This document shows, one piece after another, positions 63,780-64,000 of a stretch of DNA of 64,000 nt (its first letter is position 1; every line of letters starts with the position of its first letter). The stretch lies in NCBI GenBank assembly GCA_029747015.1, contig JAKOGI010000367.1:124001-188000 (forward strand), in the 5' to 3' direction. Both the position numbers and the translations under genes were made by a program. This DNA is from Carnegiea gigantea (Eukaryota; Streptophyta; Magnoliopsida; Caryophyllales; Cactaceae). Below the pieces are notes generated by a model. The model had not been told where the DNA came from. It did not search any database and saw only the letters and a list, made by a program, of their open reading frames with translations.

Positions 63780-64000
63780 ATGACTGTTAGTGAGTCAATC
63801 TACGAGGATGAATTAGTTAAAAATATGATTGGGGAGATTTGCTATGAAGTCACCAAGACAAATCCTAATAGCATCTATATCCCAATAAATGTATGTTTAC
63901 ATGGATATGATAGATATGAATTGTGTGTCTACATAGATAGTGGTTGTTATGTCTGTTTTGGAAAAAAGATCTTCATTTGAGTTAGCACTAATAATCTCAC
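63780..64000 (+). pseudogene. Caulimovirid aspartic protease, N-terminal part (cut by window end)
   Basis: The frame 63780-63980 has NSIYIPINVCLHGYDRYELC and CVYIDSGCYVCFGKKI. The DSG triad with a following CFGK is the pararetroviral protease active site. A stop at 63978-63980 interrupts it. Confidence 0.75.

Larger units (their letters stand above)
61184..64000 (+). mobile_element. Endogenous pararetrovirus (Caulimoviridae) fragment, continues beyond the window
   Basis: Plus-strand coding remnants in order: coat-protein-like region with zinc knuckle, movement-protein-like region, aspartic protease at the window edge. No integrase or LTR. AT-rich coding with many stops. Coat protein before movement protein is the order of cavemovirus/solendovirus ORF 1, whereas badnaviruses and petuviruses place movement protein first. 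The reverse transcriptase expected next lies outside the window. It is a decayed genomic copy, not a functional virus. Confidence 0.75.

Noticed and set aside
1..64000. Intact host protein-coding, tRNA or rRNA genes
   Set aside because: Looked for conserved non-transposon domains and tRNA/rRNA structures by eye on both strands; none was convincing.

Overview
This is plant nuclear DNA, most likely from a dicot, taken from repeat-rich (heterochromatic or pericentromeric-type) sequence. I see no intact host gene, no tRNA or rRNA gene and no CRISPR array. Almost every recognisable coding stretch is a broken piece of a transposable element. The families are plant-specific: Athila, Tekay/Del-like and Tat-like Ty3/gypsy, SIRE-like Ty1/copia, a MuDR-type MULE, a hAT-like element, an RTE-type LINE, and an endogenous pararetrovirus (Caulimoviridae).

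Layout. 1-983: integrase end of a plus-strand chromovirus-like gypsy polyprotein, then about 2 kb of non-coding sequence. 3.0-9.49 kb: a scrambled Tekay/Del-like gypsy (gag, protease, RT, RNase H, integrase and chromodomain remnants) containing an inverted RT piece and a palindromic LTR-to-LTR junction at 8895-9487. 9.49-19.24 kb: a 5'-truncated Athila element (gag, protease, RT, RNase H, integrase, ATHILA ORF, polypurine tract, 3' LTR). 20.4-26.1 kb: a decayed MULE whose start codon region was hit by a 3.1-kb hAT-like element (21087-24202, 8-bp target duplication). That hAT carries an RTE LINE tail bracketed by long microsatellites. 26.1-29.95 kb: a plus-strand chromovirus-like gypsy fused directly to the MULE. 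30-34.2 kb: the 3' UTR and LTR of a Tat-like element, with three successive families of degenerate tandem repeats.

34.9-60.23 kb is a three-level nest, all on the minus strand. An Athila-like gypsy (5' LTR 58678-60232) was split in its RNase H by a chromovirus-like gypsy (LTRs 36552-37546 and 52676-53707). That gypsy was later split in its protease by a SIRE-like copia element (40472-51255, two ~1.38-kb LTRs, exact 5-bp target duplication ACTTG). The copia element carries an additional non-pol ORF after RNase H, now broken by stops but still in one frame.

60.24-60.98 kb is a plus-strand gypsy integrase fragment. From 61.18 kb to the window end lies a decayed caulimovirid with tRNA-Met-like primer site, coat protein/zinc knuckle, movement protein and aspartic protease, in that order.

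The genes do not form a pathway. They record successive insertion, inversion, deletion and decay by point mutation. Lineage names rest on remembered protein motifs rather than searches, so sub-lineage calls (CRM versus other chromoviruses, for example) are tentative.
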